Shown here: one piece after another, positions 28,758 to 37,995 of the stretch
Layout: every line of letters starts with the position of its first letter
Position numbering within the stretch: position 1 is the first letter of the stretch
DNA from: CAWHQZ01 sp963831645
Lineage (GTDB): Bacteria; Pseudomonadota; Alphaproteobacteria; Rhizobiales; Aestuariivirgaceae
Length of the DNA: 64,000 bases
Direction of reading: 5' to 3'
NCBI GenBank assembly: GCA_963831645.1
Contig: CAWHQZ010000017.1
Span: 248,001-312,000 of the forward strand
Position numbers and translations under genes: made by a program
The notes under the pieces: model-generated
What the model saw: only the letters and a program-made list of their open reading frames with translations
What the model was told of the DNA's origin: nothing
Databases searched by the model: none

Positions 28758-29413
28758 TGTCGGCGGCCTCAGAGGCGCTGTTCGCGCTGGTCGTCGGGAT
28801 CGAGCGATATCTCGCCACCCTCGAGTGTGTCTGCCCTGAAGTCCGCCAATGCCGTGACTTGCTGGCGGCGCTCGGGTTGTCGCCTGCACAGTGTCGCCCC
28901 CTTGCACCCGCCCCGGACCCCACATGCGGGTATCTCGACGAGGCACTGGCGCTGGCTCGCGGGCAGGGCTCGTCATCCCTCGTCGAGCGGATCGAAGAGG
29001 CGCGGGCATATCTGTCGTGGACCACCTACCCCTATCCAGGAGAGACCATCGGCCGGCGGTTTGCGCGTGCGCACGCGTTCATGGAGCTTGTCGGCTGCGA
29101 CATGCCGTTTACGGCGCCCGACTACTCCCTCGGCCTGTTTCTGGTGGCGCCTCGCACCTTCTACCGCGACCGTCGCCACCGGGCCTGCGAGCTCTACGCG
29201 CCGCTCACCGGTCCGACGCTCTGGCGTTTCGACCATGGCGGGTGGTCGCGGCGGCTGGCGCACGAGCCTGTCTGGAATGAACCTTCGCGAGTGCATGCCA
29301 CCCTCGTTGAAGACACGCCGTTTCTGTGCATCTATGTCTGGATCGGAAATGTGAGCGAACCGGCTGCTGTCGTCCCGGCGCCGGATTGGGAAGAGATCGA
29401 GCAGCGTCTGTGA
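28754..29413 (+). CDS. DMSP-lyase-family (DddQ-like) cupin, copy 1
   Basis: This 219-residue protein has a helical N-terminus and a C-terminal cupin. The core, near residues 137-180, has a tyrosine five residues before the metal-histidine, then the His-x3-Glu-x-Tyr pattern HRACELY, and a further histidine in RVHAT, 35 residues after the glutamate. In characterised DddQ the recalled equivalents are Tyr120, His125, Glu129, Tyr131 and His163, so all positions are kept. The enzyme would cleave DMSP to acrylate and dimethyl sulfide. It overlaps the enolase mini-gene at ATGA and copy 2 at GTGA, suggesting one operon. Activity is inferred. Confidence 0.72.
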   Translation: MMSAASEALFALVVGIERYLATLECVCPEVRQCRDLLAALGLSPAQCRPLAPAPDPTCGYLDEALALARGQGSSSLVERIEEARAYLSWTTYPYPGETIGRRFARAHAFMELVGCDMPFTAPDYSLGLFLVAPRTFYRDRRHRACELYAPLTGPTLWRFDHGGWSRRLAHEPVWNEPSRVHATLVEDTPFLCIYVWIGNVSEPAAVVPAPDWEEIEQRL

Positions 29414-30076
29414 GTGATGAGTTGTTCCGCAACGCGACCTGGCTGATCTCGGCCATCGAGCGGGCGCTTTCCGCACGCCGCGGCGAGGAAGCCAACGTGG
29501 AACAGATCCTCGTCCGGCTGGCCTGTCAGGATATCGATCCGACCGCCTTTCGCCGCCAGGAACCGCGCACCCTGCCTGCCTGCTCGTTCCTTGCCGAAAC
29601 GGTAGGCGAGTTCGATCACCGTCGCCAGCGACGTTGCCGCGGCGCTGGCTGCCGTTGAATCGGAGCTGTGCTGGAAACAGAACCCCAACTATTCCGATGG
29701 CGCGATGGGGCAACCGGGGTTCATGAACGGCTATGCCTATGCCGAGATCATCGGGCCTTCGGGGTTTTTTCCCGGCGATGACTTTCTGCTCGGGCTGTTG
29801 CTGCTCGGTCCCGACCGGCTCTATCGGGAGCACTGCCATCCGGCCCCCGAACTCTACTGGACCCTGACCGGGCCGTCGAAGTGGAAGAACGGCGCCGGCT
29901 GGACTGTGCGCGACGCCGGCTCCCTCTGTTGGCATGATCCCTTCGTCGTCCACGCGACGGCAACCGGGTCCATGCCGCTACTGGCGATCTGGGCGTGGGC
30001 TCGCGACGTGAGCCAACCCGCGCAACTGGTCCAGTGCAAACCAATCGTCATCCTCGCGCAAGCGGGGACCCAATAG
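29410..30076 (+). CDS. DMSP-lyase-family (DddQ-like) cupin, copy 2, one frameshift
   Basis: The product is about 221 residues after removing one extra T near 29610. The helical N-terminus lies before the shift; after it comes PNYSDGAMGQPGFMNGYAYAEIIGPSG. The cupin core has a Tyr five residues before HPAPELY (His-x3-Glu-x-Tyr), and a further His in FVVHAT exactly 34 residues after the Glu, the same spacing recalled for Glu129 to His163 in DddQ. It starts with GTG overlapping copy 1. The last about ten residues (VILAQAGTQ) come from an extragenic palindromic repeat, so the native end may be lost. Confidence 0.75.
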
Positions 30077-30210
30077 GGCGACGCAATATCCTCAACGAAG
30101 CCTACTTTGCCGCGGCGGTGATGATGATGATGATGGCATGGCCGCTCTTGAAGCGAATTGAGACTCACTATTGGATCCCCACCTGGCGCGGGGATGACCA
30201 TTTTCTTCAC
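30045..30210. repeat. extragenic palindromic repeats in inverted orientation
   Basis: A GTCATCCTCGCGCAAGCGGGGACC unit (30049-30072) reads into the end of the second cupin. A matching unit in the opposite orientation, GGATCCCCACCTGGCGCGGGGATGACC, lies at about 30173-30200. Together with the spacer they form a large inverted structure. A short GATGATGAT run lies between them (about 30119-30133). Such REP-like units are common intergenic repeats in alphaproteobacteria and often add a VILAQAGTQ-type tail to adjacent frames. Confidence 0.7.
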
Positions 30211-30291
30211 AAGTTTCTTTCGCCGCAATGACGAGAAGAGGCGTGCGCATACGGCTCTGGAAGAAAGATATGGACCCTGCGGAGAGTCTCC

Positions 30292-31101
30292 ATGATGCGC
30301 ATCGCGATCGTGCTGGTGGTGCTCTACCTTTTTCTGGTGGCGGGATTGTATGCCATCCAGCGCGCCATCCTCTATCTTCCGGACAAGAACAGAGTAGACG
30401 CCGAAGCGGCGGGCTTCGCCGACGCAGCCGAGCACGTCCTTGAAACCTCGGACGGTGAGCGGATCATCGCGTGGTATCACCCGGCCGCTCCCGGAAAGCC
30501 GACCGTCCTGTTCTTCCACGGTAACGCTGGATCGATCGCCGATCGGCCAAACCGCTGGGCGTTCCTCAGGGAGAGGGGCTACGGTGCCCTGTTCGTTTCT
30601 TATCGCGGCTATGGCGGCAGTACCGGCAGCCCCACCGAAAGCGGTCTGGCTGCGGACGCATTGGCAGCGTACGACTGGCTGATCGCCCGGGGGGTCGCGC
30701 CCGACCGGATCGTCGCAATCGGTGAGTCTCTCGGCGCTGCCGTGGTCCTGAAGCTTGCGGCGGCTCGCCCGCTTGCGGCATCAGTGCTCGAAGCGCCGTT
30801 CACCTCGGTCGCCGACATGGCTTCGCAAGTCTATTGGTTCGTGCCCGCCCGCTGGCTCGTAAAGGATCGCTTCGACTCGCTGGGCCTCGTCTGGCAGCTC
30901 AATATGCCGCTGTTGATCGTCCACGGCACCGTTGATGAGGTGGTGCCGTTCGACATGGGGGAAAAGCTGGCGAAGTCAGCGCCTGGAGCGGAGTTCCTCG
31001 CCGTTCCCGGCGGCGGTCATGTGTCGATTCTCGAGGAGCCGGTTTGGGCAAAGGAGCTGGAGTTTTTCGAGCGAAAGCTGAATGACGCCGCCGCCAGCTA
31101 G
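30292..31101 (+). CDS. alpha/beta-hydrolase (ABHD13/YfhR-like), membrane-anchored
   Basis: This 269-residue hydrolase has a single N-terminal membrane anchor (residues 3-24). Then follow the oxyanion segment FFHGNAGS, the nucleophile elbow GESLGA (Ser near residue 147), an acid in the GTVDEVVP region, and the His in GGGHVSI. It is likely an esterase or peptidase of unknown substrate. A GGAGAG site precedes the ATG at 30292. It follows the palindromic repeat and converges on the M24-family gene with a five-base gap. It may be unrelated to the cupins, although it is on their strand. Confidence 0.85.
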   Translation: MMRIAIVLVVLYLFLVAGLYAIQRAILYLPDKNRVDAEAAGFADAAEHVLETSDGERIIAWYHPAAPGKPTVLFFHGNAGSIADRPNRWAFLRERGYGALFVSYRGYGGSTGSPTESGLAADALAAYDWLIARGVAPDRIVAIGESLGAAVVLKLAAARPLAASVLEAPFTSVADMASQVYWFVPARWLVKDRFDSLGLVWQLNMPLLIVHGTVDEVVPFDMGEKLAKSAPGAEFLAVPGGGHVSILEEPVWAKELEFFERKLNDAAAS

Positions 31102-31105
31102 CTTA

Positions 31106-32357
31106 TCAAACTTCCTCCCATGGGAAGGTGTCGAGCCGTTGCGGGCCGGCGGCAGCGATCAGCACCTGGGTTTCGAGCTTGACGCACTCCTTGCCGCCTT
31201 CCTCGCCGATCAGGCTCTCGACGCACACCGTCATGTTCTCTTCGAACACGCCCCTCATAGGCGCGCGCGAAGTCGGGATGGAGCGGCACGCCCGGATATT
31301 CGTCGGCCATGCCGACGCCGTGCAGCGCCACCGAATAGCGCCGCGCCCGGTACTTCTCCGGAATGCGCCAGGACTTTTCGTTGTAGTCGCGAAACGACAG
31401 CCCGGGCTTCAATAGATCCACGTTGTGATGGATCTGCTCGAGCGCCGCGCAATAGAGCTCGCGCTGCGAGTTGCTCATGCGCGTGTGGCCGACCGTCCAG
31501 GTGCGCGAAAGATCCGCGCAATACCCGTAGGGTCCGATCATGTCGGTGTCGAATGCGAGGATGTCACCTACGGCGCCCGTATGATCGGAGCATTCCTGGA
31601 ACCAGGGGTTGGTGCGTTCGCCGATGGCCAGCAGGCGCGTTTCGATCCACTCGCCGCCCGAGCGGATGTTTTCGTAGTGCAGCTCGGCCCAGATTTCGTT
31701 CTCGCTTTTGCCGGGCAGCGAGTGTTCGTACATGCGCGCCATGCCGGCTTCGCACACCCGCACGGTCCACTTCATCAGCTGGATTTCTTCCGGGCTCTTC
31801 ACCGCCCGTGCGCGCTCGGTGATCTGCTGGCCTTCGACGAGCGTGATGCCGCGCTTGCGCAGGGCGTCCACCCCCTGCGGCTCCATCTTGTCGACGGCAA
31901 GACGCAGGTTGCCGCCGCCGCGGGCGCGCAGGATGCCGGCGATCTCATCGGCCCAGGCGTTGACGCGCTCGTCGAGACGGCTGCCTGCCGCAAAATAGAA
32001 CCATGAGGTAGCCTTGCGGACTTCATCGATGGTCTCGATGCCCTCCGCCACATGTTCGGCCCCGCCGTACTCGAAATCGATGGCGTACCCGTCTGCGCCC
32101 ACCAGAGCATAGTGGGAAGCGTTGTGCGTCATCCACACCTGCATGTTGGAGACATCGAGCGCATAGCGGATGTTGCAGGGATCGTAGAGCAGGATCGCCG
32201 CGCAGTCGTGCTTCTGAAGCCCGGCCACGAGCCGTGCCTTGCGCCAGGCCCGCGCCTTCTTCAGCGTCGCATGCGGGATGGGGCTCTTGAGCGGCTTCTC
32301 CGCGCCTTCCTGGTTGAGATACTCACGCTTGCGCGCATCCTTGAAGATTTCGGTCAT
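31106..32357 (-). CDS. M24-family metalloprotein, DddP-like, one frameshift
   Basis: The product is about 416 residues after correcting one extra base near 31250. The pita-bread fold keeps two Asp in FDTDMIGPYGYCADLS plus a third Asp after it, His and Asp in HGVGMADEYP (six residues apart), and the two Glu of VESLIGEEGG and VKLETQVLI. These are the six metal ligands (recalled as D295, D297, D307, H371, E406, E421) and the catalytic Asp377 of DddP. It may be a DMSP lyase or an ordinary aminopeptidase-P relative. The start has an AGGTAGAAG site; an ATGA-overlapped start at 32387 is possible. Confidence 0.78.
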
Positions 32358-32383
32358 CGAGCTTCTACCTGTCGCAGTGAGGT

Positions 32384-34816
32384 TCATGCGCGCATGTGCT
32401 CGCTTTTCGGATCGAACAGCGGCTCGCGGACCGGGCGGGCAGTGTGGCGCTTGCCGATGATCTCGATCTCGAAACCGTCGTCTTCACCGGCGACCTCCTT
32501 GGGCACGTAGCCCAGCGCCACCGATTTCTGCACATGGTGTGCATAGCCGCCCGAGGTCACCCATCCGAGCACCTTGCCGCGGTGCCAGATCGGCTCATCG
32601 CCGATGACGTCGACGCGCTCGGTGTCCACGTCGAACGCGAGGAGCCGCAGCCTGCCGCCGGTTTCGCGCTCCCTGAGCGCCGCGTCGCGGCCGATGAAGT
32701 CGTTTTTCCTGAGGTCGATGAAGCGGCTGAGGCCGGCTTCCAGAGGACCATAGATGGGCCGGTACTCGCGCGCCCAGATTCCCCAGCTCTTCTCGAGCCG
32801 CAGCGCCAGCAGCGCCCGCCCGCCGAACGGCTTGAGGCCCAGGTCGTTGCCCGCTTCGCTCAGCATGTCGTGCAGCTTCAGCAGATAATCGTTGGTCACC
32901 CAGATTTCGTAACCGAGATCGCCGGTGAATGTGATGCGGCCGACCATGGCCGGCACGAGCCCGAGATCCATCTCGCGGAAGGACAGGAAGGGGAATGCAG
33001 ACGTCGAGAGATCCTGGTCGGTGAGTCGCTGCAGGATTTCCCGGGACCGGGGCCCCGCCACCGAGAGCCCCGTCAGGTTGACGCCAAGTGCTCTCAAGGT
33101 CACGCTGCCGTCGTCCGGCAGCCGGGCCTGCCAGTAGCGCAGGTGGTATTCTTCCGCCACGCCCGAGCCGAACAGGTAGAAGCGCTCCGGCGCCGCCTTG
33201 GCCAGCGTGAAATCGCCGATGAGCTTGCCCTGGGCGTTGAGCATCGGGGTCAGGATCAGCCTGCCTTGCTCGCGGGACACGGTTGGCCAGCATCTGCGAC
33301 AGCCAGGTTTCGGCGCCATGCCCGGTGATTTCGTACTTTGCGTACCCCGAGATTTCGAACAAGCCGGCCGCCTCGCGCACGTTGCGGCACTCCTGGGCGA
33401 CGATCGGAAACGCATTGGAGCGCCGGAAGGTCACCTTCTCGACGGGCTTCTTTCCCGGCCCCGCGAACCACAGCCCCTGTTCGAGCCCGAAGCTAGCGCC
33501 GAAACAGGCGCCCTGAGACTTCATCCGGTCATAGAGCGGGCTGGTCCGGAGCGGCCGGGCCGCTGCGAGTTCTTCATTGGGAAAGGTGATGCGGAAACGG
33601 CGGCCGTAGTTTTCGCGCACCTTGGCGTTGGTGTAGGCCATGTTGGCCCACGAGCCGTAGCGCGCCACGTCCATGGCCCAGATATCGAAGCCGGGGTCGC
33701 CGTCGGTCATCCAGTTGGCGAGCGCCAACCCCACGCCGCCCCCCTGGCTGAAGCCTGCCATCACGCCGCAGGCCACCCAATAGTTGTTGAGCCCCCGGAT
33801 GGGCCCCACCAGTGGGTTTCCGTCGGGCGCGAATGAGAAGGGTCCGTGGATGATGTTCTTGATGCCCGCACGGCCAAGCGGGGGGTGGTGGACGAATGCC
33901 CTTTCGAGGTTGGCCGCGATCTTGTCGAGATCGGGCGGCAGGAGTTCGGACGAAAAATTCCAGGGCGCCGCCTTCGGCGACCACGGCGCGCCGTGAGGCT
34001 CGTAGGTGCCGACCAGCATCCCCGACCGCTCCTGGCGCATGTAGAGTTCGCCGTCGAAATCGATGCAATGCACGATCTCCTTGCCGGTTGCCTTGTTGAA
34101 CTCCACGACTTCCGGGATTTCTTCGGTGATCAGGTACTGGTGCGCCATGCACAGCACCGGCAGCTCCAGCCCGCAGAACCGGCCGGTTTCGCGCGCCCAC
34201 AGGCCGCCCGCGTTCACCACGTGCTCGGCATGGATGGCGCCCTGCTCGGTCACGACGTCCCACGACTCCGTCGGGCCGCTGGCGGGTGTCGGTGACGCGG
34301 CACTTCTGGATCACTTCGGCGCCGCTCGTTCGCGCCGCCTTGGCATAGGCATGAGTGGTGCCGGAAGGATCGAGATGACCCTCCAGGGGATGCCACATGG
34401 CGCCGATGAACCGGCTCTCGTCCAGCAGCGGGAAATGTTTCTTCGCTTCCTTCACCGAAATGAGTTCGCGTTTCGACGCCGAGGTAGCGGTTGCGGGCGT
34501 GCGCCATCTTCAGCCAGTCCCAGCGCTCGCGGTTCGACACCAGCATCACGCCGCCCGAGACGTGCACTCCGGTGGCCTGGCCGGATTGCTCCTCGATCTC
34601 CCGGTAGAGATTGATGGTGTATTCCTGGAGCTTGGCGACGTTGGGATCGCCGTTGAGCGTGTGAAAGCCTCCCGCCGCGTGCCAGGTCGAGCCCGAGGTG
34701 AGCACGTCACGCTCGACCAGCACCAGATCCTTCCAGCCGCGTTTGCCGAGATGGTAGAGCACCGATGCGCCGACCACGCCGCCACCGATTATCACTGCAT
34801 GGGCTGAAGAGCGCAT
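32384..34816 (-). CDS. dimethylglycine-dehydrogenase-like FAD/GcvT enzyme, three frameshifts
   Basis: The reading frame, rejoined at about 34475, 34262 and 33284 (one extra base each), encodes about 809 residues. An N-terminal FAD domain (GGGVVGASVLYHLGKRGW) has the HAAGGFHT-type segment of dimethylglycine/sarcosine dehydrogenases. It is followed by an FAO_M bridge and a C-terminal GcvT tetrahydrofolate-binding domain (about residues 430-800). It would oxidatively demethylate an N-methyl amine and pass the one-carbon unit to folate. It ends at the start of the M24 gene in an ATGA overlap, so the two form an operon. Confidence 0.85.
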
Positions 34817-34996
34817 GGGCTGACCTTGGGTTGGAGGGGAAACGCAACTGATGTAACCAATGTGGCACAGACCCGCAACGGTCGGCCGCGCATGGCCGGC
34901 TGGAGATTTCGATGGGCGCGTATCCGGGGAGAATCTGATTGTCGACCGCAGTGGCGAGGTTAAGATTATGACAGCCGTCAGTCAGGGAGTACGTCC

Positions 34997-35293
34997 ATGT
35001 GCCGGATCTTCGCTGGGCAGGACCCAGCCAATTACACCTATGAAACCCGCTCGGTACGACTGTCTGGTCACCTGACCAGCGTCAGGCTCGAAGCCCGCTT
35101 CTGGAAAATCATCGAGGAGATCGCCCGCCGCCAGAACATGACGGTCGGCAAGTTCCTCTCCCAGCTGCATGACGAGGCCCTCGAGATTCATGGCGGCGTG
35201 GCCAATTTCGCTTCGCTTCTGCGCTGCAGCTGCCTGATTTATCTGGAAAAGGGCCTCGCGGCGCCCGCGGCCCATCGCATCCCGGCCGAATGA
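34997..35293 (+). CDS. ribbon-helix-helix (RHH_4-type) small protein
   Basis: This 98-residue protein has the RHH_4 core: RSVRLSGHLTSVRLEARFWKIIEEIARRQNMTVGKFLSQLHDE. This is a beta strand followed by two helices, the second with the LTSVRLE pattern typical of short alphaproteobacterial DUF/RHH proteins. It is probably a DNA-binding protein or antitoxin-like regulator. A GGGAG site lies upstream. It stands alone between the divergent dimethylglycine-dehydrogenase-like gene and a VOC gene; the promoter region of about 180 bases to its left could be shared with the divergent gene. Confidence 0.8.
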   Translation: MCRIFAGQDPANYTYETRSVRLSGHLTSVRLEARFWKIIEEIARRQNMTVGKFLSQLHDEALEIHGGVANFASLLRCSCLIYLEKGLAAPAAHRIPAE

Positions 35294-35438
35294 AATCTGA
35301 CGCCCATGTAGTAGGGAGATAACACCCCTTCCTCTGTAAACGGGCATAGGCTGATCAGGTCCGATCCCCGGCTCGACGGGTGAAAGGTTACAGCCGCAAG
35401 GCCGTCGTCGACGACCTCGCTGCCCTGAAGGACTGAGC

Positions 35439-35834
35439 ATGTCCAAGGCGATTCACACGATGATCCGCGTGCTGGACGAGAAGAAATCCGTCGACTTCTA
35501 CGCCAGAGCACTCGGCCTCGCGGTCAAGGACCGTTTCCAGTTTGACGATTTCACCCTGGTTTATCTCAAGAACGCCGAGAACGATTTCGAAATCGAGCTG
35601 ACGGTCAACCACGGCCGCACCGAACCCTACACCCACGGCACCGGCTACGGGCATGTCGCGGTGTCGGTGGCCGATGTCGACGCGGAGCACCGGCGCCTCA
35701 AAGAGGCGGGTCTCGATCCCGCGCCGGTCAAGGAGTTTCATCGCGACGGCAAGCTGATGGCCAAGTTCTTTTTTCTGCAGGACCCCGACGGCTACAAGAT
35801 CGAGGTGCTGCAGCGTCACGGCCGCTACACCTGA
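35439..35834 (+). CDS. VOC-family protein (lactoylglutathione lyase-like)
   Basis: This 131-residue VOC domain has HTMIRVLDEKKSVDFYARALGL at the start and FFLQDPDGYKIEVLQRHGRY at the end. The glutamate (IEVLQ) and histidine positions seen in glyoxalase I-like proteins are in place. It may isomerise a hemithioacetal (lactoylglutathione lyase) or be a dioxygenase-like relative; no further evidence separates these. A GAAGGA site precedes the ATG. It is directly upstream of the Tat-signal small subunit. Confidence 0.85.
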   Translation: MSKAIHTMIRVLDEKKSVDFYARALGLAVKDRFQFDDFTLVYLKNAENDFEIELTVNHGRTEPYTHGTGYGHVAVSVADVDAEHRRLKEAGLDPAPVKEFHRDGKLMAKFFFLQDPDGYKIEVLQRHGRYT

Positions 35835-35868
35835 AGCTTGAGCGGCCTCGAACCACAGGAGGAAACCT

Positions 35869-36405
35869 ATGAGACTGATCGACAAACGCTTCAAGATCTC
35901 GCGCCGCAACGTCCTGAAGACGAGCGGCGCTGTTGCGGCGGCGGCCACCGTGATGCCCGCCGGCGTCATCGGCGGCACGGCCTTCGCGGCCGCACCTGTG
36001 GCCCTGTCGGCGGAATCCTTCGCCACTCTGGTCAAGATGGCGCGCGATATCTATCCCCACGACAAGATCGCCGACCAGTACTACGCCACGGTGATCTCGG
36101 GCATCGACGTCTCGGCCAAAGACGATGGCGCACTCAAGACCATGGTCGAGGAAGGAGTCGTCGACCTCGACGGTAAGGCCCAGGCTGCCAAAGGCTCGGG
36201 CTACGCCGCCATTGCGCAGGAAACCGATCGCGTGGCGCTTCTCAAGGGGATTGAGACGACACCCTTCTTCCAGAAGATCCGCGGCGACCTGATCACCGGC
36301 ATCTACAACAACAAGGAGCTGTGGCCGTCTTTTGGCTACGAAGGCGAGTCGGCCTCGAAGGGCGGCTATATGGGCCGCGGCTTTGACGACATCGATTGGC
36401 TCTGA
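35869..36405 (+). CDS. Tat-exported protein, gluconate 2-dehydrogenase subunit 3-like
   Basis: This 178-residue protein starts with a twin-arginine signal (ISRRNVLKTSG, then an Ala-rich hydrophobic stretch to about residue 40). Its mature part, with the segments YPHDKIADQYYATVI and FFQKIRGDLITGIYNNKELWPSFGYEGESASKGGYMGRG, resembles the small subunit of membrane-associated gluconate/sorbitol-type dehydrogenases. It precedes the GMC oxidoreductase by 15 bases, which supports a two-subunit periplasmic alcohol or sugar dehydrogenase; no cytochrome subunit is nearby. A perfect AGGAGG ribosome-binding site is present. Confidence 0.82.
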   Translation: MRLIDKRFKISRRNVLKTSGAVAAAATVMPAGVIGGTAFAAAPVALSAESFATLVKMARDIYPHDKIADQYYATVISGIDVSAKDDGALKTMVEEGVVDLDGKAQAAKGSGYAAIAQETDRVALLKGIETTPFFQKIRGDLITGIYNNKELWPSFGYEGESASKGGYMGRGFDDIDWL

Positions 36406-36419
36406 GGGAGGGCACGAAC

Positions 36420-37991
36420 ATGGCTGCACCATTTGATCTCAATGACGGTTCGGTTGTCCTGGTCGTAGGTTCCGGCGCCGGTGGCGGCACACTCGCCAGC
36501 GAGCTTGCCCAGAAGGGCGTGCGCGTCGTCTGCCTGGAAGCCGGCGGGCGCCACGAGATGCAGGATTTCGACAACGACGAATGGCCGATGTTCTCCAGGA
36601 TCTCCTGGCTCGACAAGCGGACCACGTCGGGCACCTGGCGGGTCGCCAAGGATTTCTCGGGCCTCCCCGCCTGGATCGTGAAGGCGGTCGGCGGCTCGAC
36701 CGTGCACTGGGCCGGCGCTTCGCTGCGCTTCCAGGAGCACGAGTTCAAAGTCAAGACTGTCTACGGCGATGTGCCGAACACAACCCTTCTCGACTGGCCG
36801 ATCACGCTTGCCGAGATGGAGCCCTGGTACGACAAGGCCGAGGACAAGATGGGGACCACCCGCACCCACGGCATTCCGGGGCTGCCGGGCAGCAACAACT
36901 ACAAAGTGATGGAAGCCGGCGCCAGGAAGCTTGGCTACAAGGAGGTCAGCACCGGCCGCATGTCGATAAATCCCGAGGCGCGCGGCGGGCGCGGCGCCTG
37001 TGAGCAGATCGGCTTCTGTTTCCAGGGCTGCAAGTCGGGTGCCAAGTGGTCGACGCTCGTAGCCGAAATCCCCGCTGGCGAAAAGACCGGCAATCTCGAG
37101 GTCCGGCCGAATTCGCAGGTGGTCAAGATCGAGCACGACGACGGCGGCAAGGTCACCGGCGTCGTCTACGCCGACAAGGATGGCAAGCTGCAAAACCAGA
37201 AGGCCCGCGTGGTCTGCGTGGCTGGGAACTCATTCGAGAGTCCGCGCCTGCTTCTCAACTCGGCGTCGAGCAAGTTCCCCGACGGTCTTGCCAACTCGTC
37301 CGGACAGGTGGGCAGGAACTACATGCGCCACACCACGGGGTCGGTCTATGCCATCTTCGACAAGCCCGTGCACATGTACCGCGGCACTACCATGGCCGGC
37401 ATCGTCCAGGACGAAGCCCGCAATGATCCCTCGCGCGGCTTCGTCGGCGGCTACGAGCTCGAAACGCTGTCGCTCGGCCTGCCGTTCATGGCGGCCTTCC
37501 TCAACCCCGGCGAATGGGGCCGTCCGTTCGCCGAAGCCATGGAGGCCTATGACCGTATGGCCGGCATGTGGATCGTCGGCGAGGACATGCCGCAGAACGG
37601 CAATGCCGTCACGCTGCACGCGACGGAAAAGGACCAATACGGCATGCCGGTTCCGAACGTGCATTTCGACGATCACGCCAACGATGCGGCGATGCGCGGG
37701 CATGCCTACAAGCAAGGCTCGGCGATCTACGATGCGGTGGGCGCGGTCAAGACCTTCCACACTCCGCCCTATCCCTCGACCCACAATCTCGGCACCAACC
37801 GGATGAGCGACAATCCGCGCGACGGGGTGGTGAACAAGTGGGGCCAGACTCACGATGTGAAGAACCTGTTCATCTCCGATGGCAGTCAGTTCACCACCGG
37901 TGCGGCCGAGAACCCGACGCTCACCATCGTGGCGCTCGCCGTCCGCCAGGCCGATCACATCGCCGGCGAAATGTCGAAGGGCAATCTCTGA
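36420..37991 (+). CDS. GMC-family oxidoreductase
   Basis: This 523-residue FAD enzyme has GSGAGGGTLASELAQKG at the N-terminus, VKAVGGSTVHWAGA, a central CEQIGFCFQGCKSGAKW cysteine-rich segment, and a C-terminal DGSQFTTGAAENPTLTIVALA that holds the conserved GMC end. The lack of a leader suggests export by hitch-hiking with the Tat-carrying small subunit just upstream. It would oxidise an alcohol or sugar in the periplasm. It has a GGGAGGGCACG site. The DUF1194 gene follows four bases downstream. Confidence 0.9.
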   Translation: MAAPFDLNDGSVVLVVGSGAGGGTLASELAQKGVRVVCLEAGGRHEMQDFDNDEWPMFSRISWLDKRTTSGTWRVAKDFSGLPAWIVKAVGGSTVHWAGASLRFQEHEFKVKTVYGDVPNTTLLDWPITLAEMEPWYDKAEDKMGTTRTHGIPGLPGSNNYKVMEAGARKLGYKEVSTGRMSINPEARGGRGACEQIGFCFQGCKSGAKWSTLVAEIPAGEKTGNLEVRPNSQVVKIEHDDGGKVTGVVYADKDGKLQNQKARVVCVAGNSFESPRLLLNSASSKFPDGLANSSGQVGRNYMRHTTGSVYAIFDKPVHMYRGTTMAGIVQDEARNDPSRGFVGGYELETLSLGLPFMAAFLNPGEWGRPFAEAMEAYDRMAGMWIVGEDMPQNGNAVTLHATEKDQYGMPVPNVHFDDHANDAAMRGHAYKQGSAIYDAVGAVKTFHTPPYPSTHNLGTNRMSDNPRDGVVNKWGQTHDVKNLFISDGSQFTTGAAENPTLTIVALAVRQADHIAGEMSKGNL

Positions 37992-37995
37992 GCGA

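Noticed and set aside
29410..30076. Calling the second cupin a pseudogene
   Set aside because: The single shift matches the window-wide error pattern and all active-site positions are kept, so it is listed as one gene with a flagged shift.
30119..30133. GATGATGAT run as a possible CRISPR or microsatellite
   Set aside because: Only a few tandem triplets inside the spacer of a palindromic repeat; no repeat-spacer pattern.
32384..34816. Reading this enzyme as a DMSP demethylase (DmdA)
   Set aside because: DmdA is a stand-alone GcvT protein of under 400 residues, while this gene has an N-terminal FAD domain like dimethylglycine or sarcosine dehydrogenases.
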